A stretch of DNA of 64,000 nt from Saturnia japonica (taxonomy: Eukaryota; Arthropoda; Insecta; Lepidoptera; Saturniidae): assembly GCA_033032175.1 (NCBI GenBank), contig CM065311.1, forward strand, positions 5,077,190-5,141,189, given 5' to 3'. Position numbers and translations under genes: made by a program. Of this stretch, positions 53,641 through 64,000 are shown piece by piece (positions within the stretch are counted from its first letter, which is position 1; each line of letters begins with the position of its first letter). The notes under the pieces were generated by a model. It searched no databases. It was not told where the DNA came from and saw only the letters and a program-made list of their open reading frames with translations.

Positions 53641-54445
53641 AAAAAGAAAGGCATTTGTTTATAAGTACCGTATATACTTTCACATGCATTTAATGAAAAA
53701 CTGTTTTTTTTTGACATTACAAACATACACTTCAATTTTATTCATTGTATAGATTTATTGAGCACGTTTTAATTTCACGCTACGGCTTAAAGAGCGGAGA
53801 AGTAAATACGAATGTCAAGCAATCTGGAAAAGCTGTAAGCAAGTACGGGAAGTAAGAACAACAATACACTACACGGGTACGATAGCGGCGCAGTGGAAAC
53901 GGTGGAGTCGGTCGAAAAAATTGAACACAGGTGAAACCGTGGGGCGCAGCTAGTGAATTATATTTCGTAAAAACATAGTAGATATATTTACTGTAATGTT
54001 ATTAACACCATATTAAGAGACTCTTAACTTTGATCTCATTGATTTTTATTTAAGCACTAGAAGATATTCGCCTGTTTTGTTGGGCGGGAATTATACTTTA
54101 GTAATAATTGATAAAAAGTGTATTTATTATACAGTATAATTGACTTCTATGTCAAAAAATACAATCTGTCTAGCTGTTCAAGTGTAACTAAAAGACAATA
54201 GAATGCTTAGTTTTTAGAGCCTAAATATTTGTTACCTCAAGAATTTTATTTTAGTGAAACGTATGAGAAAATGGTTGATGTAGTTAAAGATTTCTTTGTA
54301 TAAGTCAAGTACCCTATGCCTATGTCGTAACTTATCCTTATGAACCTGCTTGTTTCCAATATGTTAATAAATATTTACGAATAAATGAAAAAGTAAATAT
54401 ATGACAATTTTTTTTACATCAAGTATTTTTTGAACACGAAAATTG
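53641..54445. other. AT-rich spacer
   Basis: Nothing recognised. Confidence 0.4.
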
Positions 54446-54449
54446 TGCC

Positions 54450-54935
54450 TCTCTGGATCGCCACCACAATAAACCAGGTGTAACAGCCACTATAGTAGCA
54501 CGCTTAGGTTGCATGTCCTCTGAAGCGGAGCGGAGTTGCGGAGTATTTCGTCTAACAGAATTGCACCGATATCAAATTTCGACCAATACGATTGCATCTC
54601 TAGATTTTTATGCAATTCTTTTGGTCGAAATTTGTACAGCTCCGCTTCAGTGGACAGGTAGCCTTAGGTAGGTTGCGTTCCAGAATCGGCCGGTGTATAT
54701 CTAGTAATCAAGCAGGGTGGTAAGGATCTTTACCCGTCCGGGTCACGACCGCCGTACACATGCTGATAAATCCATCACACTGACTCTCTTTTAGTTTGTT
54801 GCATTCAGTAATTTTTTATCCAGAGCTGGCAAGATGCTAACAGGCTAGTAGGCGATGGATTGCAGATCCATCGGCGATCGCCGTTATTTTTGGATTGTTC
54901 TTTTTTTACCATCAAACACAGGGTCGTCACTTTGC
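54450..54935 (-). repeat. dispersed repeat (GACCTGATGGTAAGC family), minus orientation
   Basis: On the minus strand 54,935-54,720 gives TTTGATGGTAAAAAAAGAAC, CGGCGATCGCCGATGGATCT, GCAACAAACTAAAAGAGAGT and CGGTCGTGACCCGGAC, matching 48,866-49,090. 54,450-54,500 (GATCGCCACCACAATAAACC, AGGTGTAACAG) resembles 57,340-57,368. Between them, GAGCGGAGTTGC at about 54,530 and GCTCCGCTTCAGTGGACA at about 54,640 form part of an inverted arrangement. Confidence 0.55.
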
Positions 54936-55266
54936 CGTGCTACAATAAAATAAAAAAAGTAAATTAAGTTACGTTACTTAATATCGTTAGTATTCCGAAA
55001 ATTGTACTCGCAAATTCTGATAAAATAAATTTCCGTTTAGAAACAAAAGGAAACTTGTCGCTATGTTTATTCAATTTATACGAGTATGCTTATAGGGGCA
55101 CGCACACCTTGCGTTGAACCGTCAAGATGAAGGTCGGTCGAGTCCCGAAGGACGACGAACCCTTTTTTAAGCTCTTACCTCTCATCAACGATAATATGAC
55201 AAAGTGCAATTTCTTGTAAATGAAACGTATTCTTTTATAAATTGATACCTTGCTCTTTGTCCCTTT

Positions 55267-55272
55267 ATAATA

Positions 55273-55300
<28 letters not shown>
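55267..55300. repeat. T-run of about 30 bases
   Basis: On the minus strand this is an A-tract following GACATGAATAAATT; it may be a retroelement poly(A) tail, but nothing recognisable precedes it. A TTTGAAATC triplication lies at 55,358-55,383. Confidence 0.5.
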
Positions 55301-55303
<3 letters not shown>

Positions 55304-55867
55304 TTCATGTCAGTGCTGTGCCGGATATCCTTATTCATATCCGAATCCATCATTTTGAAATCTTTGAAATCTTTGAAATTTTGAAATATACCAAAAAAAA
55401 ACTTTGAATTGTAACTGCTTGTATTTGTTTTATACTTACAATATATAATAAATTATTAAACTTGTAAATTCACTGAAAAAAATGACGTACATTTTGTCAC
55501 ACAGCTCACCAAACTATATGCAGTGAGAGTTTAAACATGTCTCTTAATTTCATTTGCGCAACGGTTTCACTAATTATCGGTTCAAGTTCAAATGAATCTA
55601 CTAAACAAACGAAGTACGAAGCTTGAGGTCCGTGTCCGCAATTCAAAACAGTCATAATCCGTGTCCATATCTGCGAATATACATTTTTAAGAATCCGGCA
55701 TATCACTAATGCATATATTTCTATTATTTATAGATGAACCTAAAGTGGGTTCCGCGGAACTGAAGATTCTGAAGAAACGTCACTAGGATTCCTTGAACTT
55801 AACATGTGTCATAGGAATCGTTGATTTATTTTGACTGATAAATAATTCTACTGTTTCAAATATTATT
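55301..55867. other. AT-rich spacer
   Basis: Nothing recognised beyond the TTTGAAATC repeats. Confidence 0.4.
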
Positions 55868-55975
55868 TTGGTATAATCATAATCATTTATTTTTCACAAT
55901 GTAATACTTACATTAAGTATGGCTGAACCCTGTCACCTGAACTGGGTATAACATGTGTCTTAGGTAACAGTAACG
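55868..55975 (-). mobile_element. 3' end of the Jockey/CR1-like LINE (short copy)
   Basis: ATAATCATAATCATTTATTT, CACAATGTAATA, GTATGGCTGAACCCTGTCAC and CTGAACTGGGTATAACATGT match 21,448-21,540, the 3' terminus of the minus-strand LINE there. Severe 5' truncation is normal for LINEs. Confidence 0.8.
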
Positions 55976-56079
55976 GTAATAATTTCGATAATGGTGCTTT
56001 TTATACTTATTTCAAATCGCTCTGTCTTTCGTTTCCAATACCTACTTTAATTTAGGGTTCTATTCAAATTAAGCAAACA

Positions 56080-56480
56080 AGCGTATGCCCACCTGATAGT
56101 AAGTGATCACTGCAGGCGACCCATTAAAAACCTCTTTAAAAATCCCATATTGCAGTCCTCTGTGAACACCACAATAGGGAGATCATTCCACATCGGGAGC
56201 AATCGCAGGAGGAAGCCCTGAGAAATCGGACTGTCAGCAATCATTTACGTTTTATGGGGTGGGGATCAACATCCTGCAGATGGCAAGCGGTCTCGTAGTC
56301 GAAGAAAAGCCTCAGGCGTTATATCGAACCATTCCTCAGAACACAACCCATTCTAGAAATGGTAGGATATAAGGATGCGATATATCTCCTTAGAGTTAAA
56401 GGTTCGATACCGCTTGTGAGTTTGGGAAGTGTCCTTTGGCTTAAAAAGTTAAAGGAACCGCTGGTCTAGAATACGGGTGG
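56080..56480 (+). repeat. dispersed repeat (GCAAACAAGCGTATGCCCAC)
   Basis: Opens AAGCAAACAAGCGTATGCCC, CACCTGATAGTAAGTGATCA, the plus-orientation form of the end seen at 28,385 and 31,050. It continues with CATATTGCAGTCCTCTG, ATCATTCCACATCGGGAGCA and GCCTCAGGCGTTATATCGAA. Read as protein it is full of stops. Confidence 0.55.
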
Positions 56481-56516
56481 AAATAGTTTTGATGAGCGCA
56501 TTCGTTAGAATTAATT

Positions 56517-57050
56517 CTATACTATTTCCATTTCTTTATTTTCTCGATGACAGTTCTAATTTGATAGTTGTAGTGTTGTGACCAAATAAGTAATAACCAT
56601 CGAGTGACAGTGACATTCATCAGATTTTGATTAAAATAAATAAATAAAGATTACATGTCGTTATAATTATTTCGTTTCATTGTCGAGTACCTACCTATAC
56701 CTACTTATTTTACAACAGATTCGAAAATTTTGAAGAAGTTGGAATTATCAATCAAGAATTAATACGTGTAACATCTTGTAATGAAATATAATATTAGTTA
56801 ATAAATTTGTACAAAAGTATCCGGCAGTAGTTTAGTTTCTTACATTTCGTAAAAAAATATCGGGTCTGTTATCGTGTTACGTTTATCGATATAGCTCCAT
56901 CCCTATCAGTTTTTCCTACTCTGGTATAACCTTGTACGTGTGTAAACGTCATATTTTTATAAAATAATGCATATATAATATAAAAAAGACGCTCGCTCAA
57001 GTTTTCACAGGAGCTGTCATCGAGAAAATAAAGAAATGGAAATGGTATAG
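56517..57050 (+). mobile_element. MITE copy A with 37-bp terminal inverted repeats
   Basis: 534 bp, beginning CTATACTATTTCCATTTCTT and ending with the complement (AAGAAATGGAAATGGTATAG). The TIRs (56,517-56,553 and 57,014-57,050) are inverted copies with about one mismatch. The interior has no reading frame. A second copy in opposite orientation lies at 57,942-58,497. Target duplication unclear, superfamily not assigned. Confidence 0.85.
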
Positions 57051-57941
57051 TTGCATAAGAACGACGAGGGAGTTGAAACCAATTTAAAATTTTGGTTAAA
57101 TCAATATTAAGTAAAGAAAATCGCTTACTTCAAACTTGACAATTATTGTTATGATTACAACTTGACAACTATTGTTAAACATTTTTTTCAATCCGACTAT
57201 ACTGTTAGCCATAACGGCCCTGAAGCCTAAGACAGCATTTACTGCTTCACCTGGCTTGCTATTCATACTAATTTTTGCATGGTTATTAGGTCCTCCAGGA
57301 CTGGATGGTTAATAGGGACAATTATGTCAGACTGAATCGCAACCACCATACACCAGGTGTGTGATTCGATAACTCTGTTTTAAAATTGGAAATATACAAA
57401 ATATTATGGCGTGTGCACGCTTCCACTCACCTTGAGTTGTCGCTATTCGGATCTTGTGTCCCTGGACGTGCCTTCGCTCCAGAGATGGTTTTAAGCACAC
57501 ACGGCACAGTTTTATATTAGTTTAGAATAATTTGCGCACGCGAGCAATTCGTTTGTCGTAACGGCTGTATGACTTCTCAACAACTCACTAGATGGTGCTA
57601 GGCGCGTAGCGCGCATACCCGGGTGAGCCCGTGTTGCCATTAATAAAAACCCAACACAAGGTGTATAGGTTTGTCGCATGCTTAGGTGTTTCGCCTTCCA
57701 GGATCAGCCTTTGTATATCCAGCTGCCGAGAGGCATGCAGATAGGCATAACAGCGGCAACCATTAACGGATTGTCGATCTTTCGGTGGTCGACGTTGTTT
57801 TAGGTTGGTATTCTGCATATCATGAGGTACAGTAAGTACCTACACTTTGCAAATATATATGAGTAATTTGTTGTGTTCACTTAGCTAAGCGAAACTTGCA
57901 CTCAATGACTCATTAAAATTGCGTTCTTGTAATTTAAGCTA
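57051..57941. other. spacer between inverted MITEs
   Basis: 891 bp. Contains the TTTACTGCTTCACCTGGCTT repeat core at 57,237, GAATCGCAACCACCATACAC at 57,336, and a GC-richer block at 57,590-57,800 with a 76-codon minus-strand frame (KQRRPPKDRQSVNGCRCYAY). It has no feature that supports a gene. Confidence 0.5.
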
Positions 57942-58497
57942 CTATACCATTTCCATTTCTTTACTTTCTCGATGACAGCTCATGTAAAAACTTAAACGAG
58001 CGTCTTTTTTGCATTATGTATGCATTATTTTATAAAAATATGACCTTTACACAAGTACAAGGTTATACCAGAGTCGGAGAAACTGATAGGGATGGAGCTA
58101 TATCGATAAACGTAGCACGATAACAGACCCGATATTTTTTTTACAAAATATTAGAAAGTAAACTACTGCCGGATACTTTTGTACAAATTTATTAACTAAT
58201 ATTATATTTCATTACAAGATGTTACACGTATTAATTCTTGATTGATAATTCCAACTTCTTCAAAATTTTCGAAGCTGTTGTAAAATAAGTAGGTATAGGT
58301 AGGTACTCGACAATGAAACGAAATAATTATAACGACAGGTAATCTTTATTTATTTATTTTAATCAAAATCTGCTGAATCGTCACTGTTGTAATCGTAATA
58401 AATATATGCGATCGATATCATTACTTATTTGGTCACAACACTACAACTATTAAATTAGAACTGTCATCGAGAAAATAAGGAAATGGAAATAGTATAG
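57942..58497 (-). mobile_element. MITE copy B, inverted relative to copy A
   Basis: 556 bp with the same TIRs (57,942-57,978 and 58,461-58,497). Its minus strand follows copy A through its whole length: CTAATTTAATAGTTGTAGTG, AATTTTGAAGAAGTTGGAAT, AGATTACCTGTCGTTATAAT, ATCGATATAGCTCCATCCCT. The two differ at many positions, so they are old and probably separate insertions. Confidence 0.85.
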
Positions 58498-58778
58498 TCT
58501 TATTACGTAGAAAAATATTTACTATAAAATAGGTAGGTAATAAGTCGACAAAACTGCCTAGAGGCGAACCGGTGGAAATTAGAAGCAACTGCAATATCCT
58601 GGGATGTTTAGCTATAAAAATAGAAATTGTTGACTCCGTCCGCTCGCTTGCAAATAAGTCTCGACAGTGTACAGGAAATACTTTTCAATTTATATTGCTT
58701 AGCACGAGTGAAGCTTTCTGTCAGAGTTAATATATACAAGCGTTCACAGGATAACTTTTATTTTATTTGATTTATAAC

Positions 58779-58960
58779 TAGCTGTGCTCGCGGCTTCGTT
58801 CGCGCGGAGAACAGAAGAACGCATAGTGCTTATAAAAATCGTAGTTCTTTAATACTTTAATAAATTCTTTTTGAATGAAGACATCAAGATATTTTTTTAA
58901 GATAAGGACTATATCTAAGGAGTAATTTTTTTTTTTAAATAGTACGTGCTTACAAAGTAT
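58779..58960 (+). repeat. dispersed repeat (CTAGCTGTGCTCGCGGCTTC)
   Basis: Head ACTAGCTGTGCTCGCGGCTT, CGTTCGCGCGGAGAACAGAA; same group as 51,238 and 53,256. Confidence 0.65.
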
Positions 58961-59870
58961 ACAGGTCAGAAGTGAAACTTCATTGGCAAACTAATTTTTA
59001 AATCTTGTTTATATTTATACTAATCTAAAGCTTTAGATTTCCGAGACTTAGAGTTAGGGAAAAAGGAAAATATGTTAGGAATTTAATGAATTTAATTGTC
59101 ATTAAAATATTAAGTATATTAAATTCTTAAATGACTTAAATACCTCCTTTCGTACCAAACAAGACTGTAGGTGACCGTCCCCATGGGTTTTGAGAATCAG
59201 TCAGTGAGTGGAAAGAGCTCTTAATTTTTTTAATACTGCTATGAGGTCACAGTATTTGACATTAATTTCAACTTTATCACCTCTTGCCGTTTTCGAGAAA
59301 GAGCGTCTTGATTCGCAGACTACAAAGTGAATATTTAAAAAACCTTAGAAGGGATTAGTCTTTACATAATAAAGCATGGAACCTTAAAAACGATATGCCA
59401 TAACTATCTTGTTCTATTAATAAAACAACAAAGTACTGGAATCTGGCACGTAGCCCACTGCGCAGTATGAATAATTCGAAATGACCGACGACAATAATAT
59501 CCACGGATCGAATATTTACGAGGCACCTAACGCGACAACTCTCCCAAACACTTCCACCAATAAATCCCGGGAAAGTGAATTATATTGTTTATCCACGAAA
59601 GTTATCCGTGGACTGTCACAGCCGGCACCAAATCTCTGGTTAATTTACACGTTCAAATATTGATCAGGGAGAAACCAGAACTTCAATCGCCTTTTATTTA
59701 TTTATTTACCCCAATACAAAACTTGTATTAATCGATTTAAAATACAGTTTCATTTTTGTTACAGTAGTTGAGTTTTGTGTTTATTTATTATAAACATTTT
59801 TATAATTTTTTTTTTTATGTAGCACGTGAAACTGACGGTAATGTCCCTGATATTAAGCACAGTATAACCC
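58961..59870. other. AT-rich spacer
   Basis: No gene supported; a 60-codon frame at 59,481-59,663 is unsupported. Confidence 0.45.
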
Positions 59871-59874
59871 AAAC

Positions 59875-60310
59875 ACAACGGCGAACACTGAAAGATTGAA
59901 ATCCATCGACGGTCACCACTGGCTATCTGCTTAAATATCTCTTCACGTTGTTCTTGTAGCACCTGATGTCATAAGGAGGGAACACATCGACCGGGAGCTG
60001 GTTCCACGGTTTCACGGTACGACAAAGATTAGACGTAGAGACCTTCTTAGTTCATGACGAGATGGAGGTTACCATAAAGCTGTGACTCCGAAGCCCAGTG
60101 CGTGTGGTTCTATTCTGAATAAGAGAGGAGGAAATTAGATTGAACAGCTCTTCAGAACATTCACATTTAGAACACACTCAGCGAGTTTGTCACGCCGACC
60201 TGCATAAATATTAAATCACGTTACGCTTGAAGGACCCATGTCGTAAGTAAGGAGGGAAGACACTGTCCGGCAGATGGTTACACAGTTTCATGGTACGAGG
60301 TACGACAATA
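59875..60310 (-). repeat. unclassified GC-richer repeat with internal duplication
   Basis: CACCTGATGTCATAAGGAGG, CATCGACCGGGAGCTGGTTC, CACGGTTTCACGGTACGACA at about 59,960-60,025 is echoed by CCCATGTCGTAAGTAAGGAG, CACTGTCCGGCAGATGGTTA, CACAGTTTCATGGTACGAGG at about 60,235-60,300. Two diverged units about 275 bases apart. CCACGG, GGTACG and related words suggest kinship with the repeat at 56,150-56,480. Family unknown. Confidence 0.45.
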
Positions 60311-60526
60311 ACAAGATGTATAGGTAGATTAGTATTTTAAGGTAGATTACAATATTTTAAAACGAAAAACAATAGAAATCGAGGAGTTGAAATTGAGTTG
60401 ATATTAATGAAATTAAGAATTACGCAAGTTATAATATTATTATACTTATAGATAGATATATACCATGAGTATTATGAGTATTAAGCTTAACACTAAAAGT
60501 ACCATTTTAGGAAACCTTAAGTTTTT

Positions 60527-60716
60527 GAAGTGATAACTTCTTATGAGAGGGTAAACTGCTTCGTATCGTAACGCGTTACGGTGCCATTAATAGTAGCATA
60601 GTTTAAGCATAATTGACTGTTATGGCTGAAATCCTAGGTTCGAATCCTCGCCGGCTACCCTTTCTCTCTTTCGTTTGGTTTTTTTTTTCTTTTTGATTAG
60701 TTTAAGTTATCACTTC
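60527..60716 (+). repeat. 190-bp inverted-repeat element enclosing a tRNA-like unit
   Basis: GAAGTGATAACTT (60,527-60,539) and AAGTTATCACTTC (60,704-60,716) are perfect 13-bp inverted repeats. The left end is a variant of the start of 38,852 and 49,680. Between them is the tRNA-like unit of 60,593-60,659, then a T-rich stretch (T9 near 60,680) that could end RNA polymerase III transcription. Confidence 0.6.
60593..60659 (+). tRNA. tRNA-like unit (pseudo-tRNA or SINE head)
   Basis: GTAGC at the 5' side pairs with GCTAC at 60,654-60,658. TAGCATAGTTTAA resembles an A box and GGTTCGAATCC is a perfect B-box consensus with a T loop TTCGAAT. The T stem has one mismatch. At about 67 bases it is short, the D and anticodon arms do not fold convincingly and no anticodon can be assigned, so a functional tRNA is unlikely. 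Confidence 0.35.
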
Positions 60717-61469
60717 TGTCGAGCGTCCACCCATAATTTTTATTTGTAAGTTATAGGTATGTATATCTTATTAATAAATAGGTACCAAAAATTGAAGGTA
60801 TTTTATAATATATAGCACAACGCGACAGCTCTATTAAAGCGACCGTGAAATGATACAGTTGATACGCTTTTAGAAACATAAACCAAACAGTTTATTGCTC
60901 ATAACCACTTCACTTAATGACCGATCACATTAACAGAGTAACTTTCATTTATGCATACAGTACCAGAATGATCATACTGCCGAATTGAGAGCTCTCGATG
61001 TGTTTAGTCATTTTAGGCGTATATTCTCTATTGCCAGATGGCTTTCCTGTTTCCTCCCTGAATATAACTAAGAATCCCCCAAAATTTAGAGTTTTAGAAA
61101 TAAAACCCACGATGTGTTTGGTCACAGGTGAACCAACTTTTTTAATTGAACATTTATGCAAAAAATGCTTGAAGCTCCCTGCCACATTTTTTCGCCCAGT
61201 AAATCTCTCAGTACATTTTGTCGCCTACGATTTCCCCTTGATCCAAAATACCCACTGGAAGTGGGAGAAAACTCCTGATCCGGCAACAATGAGTAGTGAC
61301 ATGACATGAGGAACTAGTAGTGACGTCACAATCCGTGAGAGTCTTATGAAATAAAGGGTAGACAATATTTTAAATCTCTTTACGGTCGTTTTCAATAACC
61401 AATCTATCCGTTGTTTCAATTATTAAAGACAGACAAATATAACCTTTTGTTCTTACTTTTAAGTTTCGC

Positions 61470-62190
61470 CAGTTAACTGATATTGCTACTGCTAGGCTGG
61501 TCTACTTCGCTTACTTCCACAGTTTAATGTCATATGGTATTTTACTGTGGGGTTCAGCAGCTGAGATAGATACCATATTTGTATTACATAACGGGCAGTT
61601 CGAGCAATTTATAATATGGGACCACACGAATCATTGAGGAATAAATTTCAAGAATTTGGTATCTTAACTTTGTCTTCCCAATACATCTTGGAAAATATAA
61701 TGTATGTTGGGAAAAATGAAGGCAACTTTGAACTTGTTACTAACAGACACAATTTCAATACTAGAAATAAACATAAAATAGTCATTCCGTCTTTTAGACT
61801 TATTAAAACAAATAAAAGTTTTTTTGGTAATTGTGTTAGGTTTTATAATAAATTTCCAAAGCACATTAATGATTTGCCGGATAATAAGTTCAAGAATCAT
61901 GTTAAGCTGGTTTTATTGTCGAGGGGGTATTATAGGGTGGTTGATTACGTGAATGATGGTGATGTCTGGATGTGATTCCCTCTCTGTACATCTACTGACA
62001 ATGATAATAACTGTATATAATTAAATACTGTATAACCAGTTTAAAAAAAATAAATAATAAGATAAACCCGATCGAGTTACTTGTCGGTTCTTCTCGATGG
62101 CTGGGATGTTTTCCGAACCGGTGATAGTGTTTTGACATTCATAAGTGCCTTCTTAAGGCCTAAACTGAATAAAAGGTATTTTGATTTGAT
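61470..62190 (+). mobile_element. Jockey-type LINE 3' end, 5'-truncated
   Basis: From about 61,470 the codons give DIATARLVYFAYFHSLMSYG and ILLWGSAAEI. After a frameshift near 61,600, codons 61,616-61,975 give SQYILENIMYVGKNEGNF, NRHNFNTRNKHKIV and KFPKHINDLP, ending at TGA 61,973. The tail GGGATGTTTTCCGAACCGGT, GGCCTAAACTGAATAAAAGG and (TTTGA)n closes it and is shared with 25,302-25,445. Region after the reverse transcriptase only. Confidence 0.8.
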
Positions 62191-62769
62191 TTGATTATAG
62201 CTTGAATAGATAAGAGGGAAGCCAATATCTGTCATAAGTTAAAGATAGTACATATTACAAATATATACTAATCGGGGATAGTAAACTCAGATATGTTATT
62301 GAAAACGGCTGTTAGAGAACTATAGGAAAGGAGGAAGGAATAAGGCAATATATTTATAAGAATATTTGAATTTTTATTACTATAATAAGTAAGCGTGATT
62401 TTTACTACGTACTTGTTTAATCGCGTTTAAGTGACCAGATCACAGACGTCACTCTCAGCAGCGTTGTTTGTTACAAATATTGATAGCATGAGTTGATATA
62501 AATATGGGCATTTTATTATTTCAATTGGATTTAATAACCTACGTGTTTTATATTTCATATAATTATGTCGGGTCGGTTATTGAATTAGGTTAAGATGTCA
62601 AGTTGACTTATTAAACGCAAGGGCGTGGAGGTCGCTTGGCTCTCAACAGTAACATCAAAGGGCCCAACTCTCTATTAGTGTATGAGTACACTTAGTAAGT
62701 AACGAACAGTTGATACGAACACAATATACCCTTCTTGAAATATACGTAGCACGATCATTGATTTAAATC
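62191..62769. other. AT-rich spacer
   Basis: Nothing recognised. Confidence 0.45.
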
Positions 62770-63190
62770 TAAATCTATACAAATTATAAAGTAAAGTTGT
62801 TTCCTGCTTTCTGACCATATATACCGCTTAGATCTTTTAAACTACGCAACAGATTTTTTCAGTTTTCACTACCATTTAGAGAATTTTTTACGGCAAGTCT
62901 ATTTATATATATACATAAAATACATTCCAATTATGTTTCCAAGTCCAAGTCCAAGTCGTCAAAAAACTAAACCTTCCGAGAAACCTTAAGAGATAGGTAC
63001 ATCAAAATAATGTTGTAATAGTTCTTCAAAAAGCCTAGAGAAAAAGGTAAAGGAAAAGGTTGACTCACAGTAACCATTTTTATCTTCAACATAACAATTA
63101 AAAATATTATGTTATTTGCTAAGCTATTTTCTCCAATTAAGTAGAAGATATCACAAATTTAAAATTACTCTCAGAAAAACGCAACAGCAA
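62770..63190 (-). repeat. dispersed repeat, minus orientation, second copy of 26,060-26,640
   Basis: AAAGTAAAGTTGTTTCCTGC, GCTTAGATCTTTTAAACTAC, TACATCAAAATAATGTTGTA, GACTCACAGTAACCATTTTT, GAAGATATCACAAATTTAAA in the order seen at 26,080-26,620. Confidence 0.6.
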
Positions 63191-64000
63191 GGAGTTGAAT
63201 AAATCCTTAGACACTGGCATGCTAAGACAAACCTCAGGGGTTTAATAGGATGCCCTTAACAAAAAATTGTAAATGAATTTATTAGCTAAATAATGAAATG
63301 AAAAAATAAATAAAAATAAAAATTTATTTTAATTTTGAACCAAGAGGATGTAACAATTTCCGACATAATATAAGTAAAATAAGTAATAGAATTCTCTTTG
63401 TTCTTTACTCTACCCCTTGACACGCACTTGTGGTCAATGTATCTATATAAACATGCTTTACGCACAAAAAGGGCCGCGCGCACAAGTGAATTGAACGGTC
63501 TATAGCTTAACTTCACCATGACGTATTTCCTCCACATGATGCGTGCGCAGCTCTCAATTTTACCCTCTATTATACGGCACAAGTATAACTTTAAAAACAT
63601 AAAATTGTGTCTCTGGTCAGATCGAAATAAGACAGACAGCATGAATATTTGTTTTCTAGTTCCAATCGTAAAACAACTTCGGTTGCAGTTCTCTTGGTAC
63701 TCATTCCCACGTTATGTTCAAAGTTAGATGTTTCAGATACATCACGTAATCCTTCAACGTTAGCCTCATAAAACACACTCGTAAAATACATAATATATGT
63801 AATTATTTCGCAACATTGTATTTAACATTCCAAGTTAATTTAATGCTTACTTTATAGAATTTCATTATTTTGTTTTCATATAGTACATAGTACCTCAATG
63901 TTTTGATACAATTGTTGTCGTTCTGAATTTTGTCATTTATATAAACCAATGAGGTATTAGTTACTACGTACTAAACTTAGAACGCTAGATCTATTGTCAT
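63191..64000. other. spacer; unassigned open frame on the minus strand
   Basis: A 118-codon minus-strand frame (63,642-63,286) includes ARIMWRKYVMVKLSYRPFNS. The 63,455-63,560 part is GC-richer than its surroundings and could be repeat or exon debris. No family, splice sites or partner exons are recognised, so it is not called as a gene. Confidence 0.4.

Overview
The window reads as AT-rich insect nuclear DNA, most probably from a moth or butterfly (Lepidoptera). It holds one spliced pancreatic-lipase-family gene in small exons, cecropia-like mariner copies, R1-, Jockey/CR1- and RTE-clade LINE fragments, and many copies of short repeats of the kind beginning CTAGCTGTGCCCGCGG or ending in GTATGCTTG. 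There is no bacterial-type gene organisation, rRNA or CRISPR array. Species was not determined.

Layout. 1-4,450: two decayed mariner copies and a TIR-flanked DNA element of about 1.06 kb. 4,457-10,300: the 3' five exons of a secreted lipase (plus strand, catalytic Ser, Asp and His all visible); its first exon(s) lie outside the window or were not found. 11,713-12,994: an end-to-end but broken mariner with perfect 25-bp TIRs. 15,118-21,440: a 184-bp tandem repeat, derived from the tail of a tRNA-derived SINE, split by a full-length 5.8-kb R1-clade retrotransposon (minus strand, 14-bp target-site duplication, intact ORF1, broken ORF2). 21,443-25,290: a 3.3-kb Jockey/CR1-like LINE (minus strand) with another LINE end nested in it. 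32,138-33,206: a compact GC-rich non-autonomous retroelement sharing both ends with the R1-clade LINE. 34-46 kb: fragments of I-like, Jockey, RTE and CR1/Jockey LINEs. 46-64 kb: SINEs, an inverted pair of 0.53-kb MITEs, LINE ends and dispersed repeats in otherwise featureless AT-rich DNA.

The most unusual feature is in 32,148-33,196. Between LINE-like 5' and 3' ends lie eleven short stem-loops whose arms vary in a compensating way, nearly all followed by an A5-A6 tract. One such stem-loop occurs in the 5' UTR of the full-length LINE at 20,944-20,966. The 3' tail of both elements is itself bounded by a 7-bp stem followed by TTAAAAAA. This looks like a parasite of the R1-clade LINE that amplified a structural motif of its host. 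The function is inference.

The only host gene supported here is the lipase. All transposon genes except the R1-clade ORF1 carry stops or frameshifts, or are truncated.
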